DNA of 30,598 nucleotides from CALMZN01 sp964540095. Its GTDB lineage: Bacteria > Patescibacteriota > Patescibacteriia > UBA1558 > GWA2-36-10. The stretch spans positions 1-30,598 of the forward strand of contig CAZILH010000010.1 in assembly GCA_964540095.1 (NCBI GenBank), read 5' to 3'. Made by a program: the position numbers and the translations under genes. Below are positions 28,812 to 30,598 of this stretch, piece after piece. Position 1 is the first letter of the stretch. Each line of letters starts with the position of its first letter. Under the pieces are notes generated by a model. The model was given only the letters and a program-made list of their open reading frames with translations, searched no databases and was not told the origin of the DNA.

Positions 28812-29684
28812 ATGGAAGATTTAGAAAAAAATTTATCAAATCTACCAAAATACAAGCTTAGCAGTCAAGCTGATTTTAAAATAAAATTTAAAATCTATCT
28901 ATTTATTTTTACCAAAAATTTGCAAAGATTTTTTAGTTTACTGGTTATTAAAAATGTCTTGTTAAGAAAGGCAACCTTTGCTTTATTAATTGTTATTGTT
29001 GTTTTGAGCAGTACGGTTTTTTATGCTTCAGCCAATGATAATATAACTTTAGGGGACACTTTTTATCCGCTAAAAAAGACCATTGAAAATGTTGAGCAGC
29101 AACTTTCTCTTACCAAAACCTCTCAGGTTGATACTTTGGGTAAATTTTCAGAAAGAAGACTTAAAGAAGCATTGAATTTGTCCCAAAGTGATTCTGGTGA
29201 CCATACCATTGATGAAAATGTGGCCGTTAGTAACAACATCAAACAGACAATCAGTGAGGCAGTTGATAATGTTGGTTCCGCCATCAAGACCTCACAAAAA
29301 ATAACCAACACAAAAAATGCTCAAAAAGCCAAGGAGTCAATAAAGAAAAAAAATAAAGATATTATGCAATATTTAGATAATATCGGAAATATTGCGCAAG
29401 AGAATCAGGATAAAGAGGTGATGGATAAGGTCAGAGAAGCCAAAAAAACTATCGACAAATACAATGAAGAATTGGATAAAGACGGCGAGGATGAAGAAAA
29501 TATAATTAAGCCGGCAAATAAGGATAGTGGTGACAGTCAAAATAGAAAAAAACAAAATAATACAGATGATAAAGAAAATGAATCAGAACGTGATTCGGAT
29601 AGTGTAAATTCAAACAATGAATCAATAAAGGACGCGAATGATCACTATGGAAATGATTCTCCGGAATTTGAGCAAGGGGATTGA
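28812..29684 (+). CDS. DUF5667 membrane protein, probable anti-sigma partner
   Basis: Residues 1-50 are cytosolic and could hold the sigma-binding part. One membrane helix lies near 54-74 (ATFALLIVIVVLSSTVFYA), and the extracytoplasmic part has DUF5667 features (TLGDTFYPLKKTIENVEQQLSLT). The last 100 residues form a long charged helix, then a Lys/Asp/Asn/Ser-rich tail. The gene starts one base after the sigma factor stop, so they are coupled. By arrangement and family this looks like a membrane anti-sigma factor that senses the envelope, an inference from operon structure. Confidence 0.85.
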   Translation: MEDLEKNLSNLPKYKLSSQADFKIKFKIYLFIFTKNLQRFFSLLVIKNVLLRKATFALLIVIVVLSSTVFYASANDNITLGDTFYPLKKTIENVEQQLSLTKTSQVDTLGKFSERRLKEALNLSQSDSGDHTIDENVAVSNNIKQTISEAVDNVGSAIKTSQKITNTKNAQKAKESIKKKNKDIMQYLDNIGNIAQENQDKEVMDKVREAKKTIDKYNEELDKDGEDEENIIKPANKDSGDSQNRKKQNNTDDKENESERDSDSVNSNNESIKDANDHYGNDSPEFEQGD

Positions 29685-29742
29685 TTTTATTCTGATAAAC
29701 AGCTATAATAGCTGATATTTATAATTTATAAAAATAACTTAT

Positions 29743-29868
29743 ATGGCACATAGAATTGCGGTGGGAACAGATAGACAAAAATCACGCTCCAAAAAAACCC
29801 CAAAAAGATTGGAAATAAAAAGATTGATGCTCGAGGCCAAAGCCGCCAAAAAACACAAAAAGGGCTAA
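29743..29868 (+). CDS. 41-residue very basic protein
   Basis: MAHRIAVGTDRQ, then a Lys/Arg-rich stretch (KSRSKKTPKRLEIKRLML) and EAKAAKKHKKG. More than a third of the residues are Lys or Arg, typical of nucleic-acid- or ribosome-binding small proteins. It has a TATAAT at about 29704 and a short leader ending ACTTAT. I recognise no family. Confidence 0.62.
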   Translation: MAHRIAVGTDRQKSRSKKTPKRLEIKRLMLEAKAAKKHKKG

Positions 29869-29909
29869 TTGGAGTTTTTCTGTCCACATAAATTATTATT
29901 TTTTGAACC

Positions 29910-29942
29910 AAGATCGCCGATTTGGCGATTTTTTGTTATACT
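29910..29942 (+). terminator. hairpin fused to extended -10
   Basis: AAGATCGCC (29910-29918) pairs with GGCGATTTT (29924-29932), then TTG and TGTTATACT (extended -10, 29934-29942) for the gene at 29972. It ends the 41-residue gene transcript. Confidence 0.65.
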
Positions 29943-29971
29943 AATTAGGCAATTATTAAATAAATAAAAAT

Positions 29972-30451
29972 ATGTCTCCAGAAAAAATACCTAATAACAT
30001 TATAAAATTAGATCAAAATAGAATAAATCAAGCCTTTCAAGATCGTTTAGAAAAAACTGGTGAAATAGATGGTATTATGTCGGATGTAGGTGAACAAATG
30101 GCTATACACGAAGAACGTCGTGAGGCCGGCAAAGAAACAAGGGGTAAGTGGTCTATTTGGGTTGTTGATCAGGCAGAGGACGAGGTTGATGGTGTCAATC
30201 CAGTTCGTTTTATCGTTGGTAAAGATGATAGTGGAAAATTTATTTTAATGCCAAACGATACAGAACATATGCATCAAGAATTTATTTTTTCTACCGACAG
30301 AGAAGCTGAGGCAGCGCAGCGCGATTTAGGGCAACAGTTTCCAGAAATCAAAGCAGGTAATTTTAGGGTATTGTGCGGGGGTATAGACGAGGAGCAATTA
30401 GATCAGCCACAACTAAGGGTGATTGATGGCGCTAAGAAAGATAATAAATAA
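29972..30451 (+). CDS. 159-residue hypothetical soluble protein
   Basis: It starts MSPEKIPNNIIKLDQ, with an acidic helical first third (DVGEQMAIHEERREAGKE), then a beta-rich middle (KWSIWVVDQAEDEVDGVNPVRFIVGKD) and helix-forming ends. No Cys pair or membrane segment. A/T-rich leader and dedicated extended -10. The next gene begins four bases after the stop. I recognise no family. Confidence 0.75.
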   Translation: MSPEKIPNNIIKLDQNRINQAFQDRLEKTGEIDGIMSDVGEQMAIHEERREAGKETRGKWSIWVVDQAEDEVDGVNPVRFIVGKDDSGKFILMPNDTEHMHQEFIFSTDREAEAAQRDLGQQFPEIKAGNFRVLCGGIDEEQLDQPQLRVIDGAKKDNK

Positions 30452-30455
30452 AAAT

Positions 30456-30598
30456 ATGGAAAATATAAAAACACACTCAAAAGCAACCCGCTTGTTTTAT
30501 TTCTGGGTCGGTATTATCGCTACTTTTTCTTATAGGATTATTATTGTGCTGAATTTTTATAGTAATACTTGGGTAAAAATATCTTGGTATATTGGCAC
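30456..30598 (+). CDS. membrane protein, truncated by window end
   Basis: The first 47 residues begin MENIKTHSKATRLFYFWVG and enter a hydrophobic stretch (IIATFSYRIIIVL). The frame stays open to the last base of the window. It lies four bases after the preceding gene, so it is probably co-transcribed. Function unknown. Confidence 0.65.
   Translation, partial: MENIKTHSKATRLFYFWVGIIATFSYRIIIVLNFYSNTWVKISWYIG

Noticed and set aside
1..30598. CRISPR array, rRNA or large ribosomal protein clusters
   Set aside because: No regularly spaced direct repeats and no rRNA-like stretches were seen; the repeats here are inverted and irregularly spaced.

Overview
The window looks like a chromosome segment of an uncultivated Candidate Phyla Radiation bacterium (Patescibacteria, probably a Parcubacteria-type lineage). 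The call rests on the gene set and style: an AT-rich background, many leaderless or Shine-Dalgarno-poor starts with A/T-rich leaders, a class II (B12-dependent) ribonucleotide reductase with two ATP-cones, a DUF2207 protein, an ECF sigma/DUF5667 pair, CX10CX2Y-type surface proteins, and many tiny membrane proteins. No rRNA or other marker is present, so the lineage is inferred. The native promoter signature is an extended -10 box, TGnTATAAT, seen upstream of at least ten genes.

Layout. 1-757: a GC-rich island with two small Cys-rich genes on the minus strand, then a 141-bp imperfect palindrome. 758-4816: a minus-strand nrdJ operon with two tandem NrdR-box-like sites around its -10 element. 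5057-9526: a beta-CASP RNase coupled to a CYTH protein, a divergent DUF2207 membrane protein, a second GC-rich island hiding a 55-residue membrane protein, and two inverted copies of an 80-bp double-hairpin repeat. 9527-13127: a minus-strand cysteine desulfurase - IscU/NifU-like - superoxide dismutase - peroxiredoxin operon and a three-Cys ferredoxin. 13197-17247: a promoter, a terminator-like leader hairpin and three tiny membrane-protein genes, then 2-oxoacid:ferredoxin oxidoreductase alpha(gamma) and beta and an overlapping Cys-rich pilin-like protein. 17434-21289: a 923-residue surface protein, then rpe-rpiB on the minus strand. 21502-23105: tRNA-Arg(UCU), tRNA-His(GUG), and a third GC-rich island with a 440-residue orphan. 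23384-30598: small membrane proteins, an arsenite methyltransferase, a C39-like peptidase, lipoproteins, a secreted cytochrome b5/fibronectin III protein, an ECF sigma factor with its DUF5667 partner, and hypothetical genes.

How it fits together. The native genes suit a fermentative cell that oxidises 2-oxoacids with ferredoxin, builds Fe-S clusters, and guards them from oxygen with superoxide dismutase and peroxiredoxin. rpe and rpiB belong to the non-oxidative pentose phosphate route, and nrdJ makes deoxynucleotides from the ribonucleotides. The most unusual signal is three scattered GC-rich islands. All three lie on the minus strand, and each has a TTGACA promoter and strong Shine-Dalgarno sites, unlike the surrounding genes. 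Two of them also share a 3' flank. They look like separately acquired, self-contained expression cassettes of unknown function.
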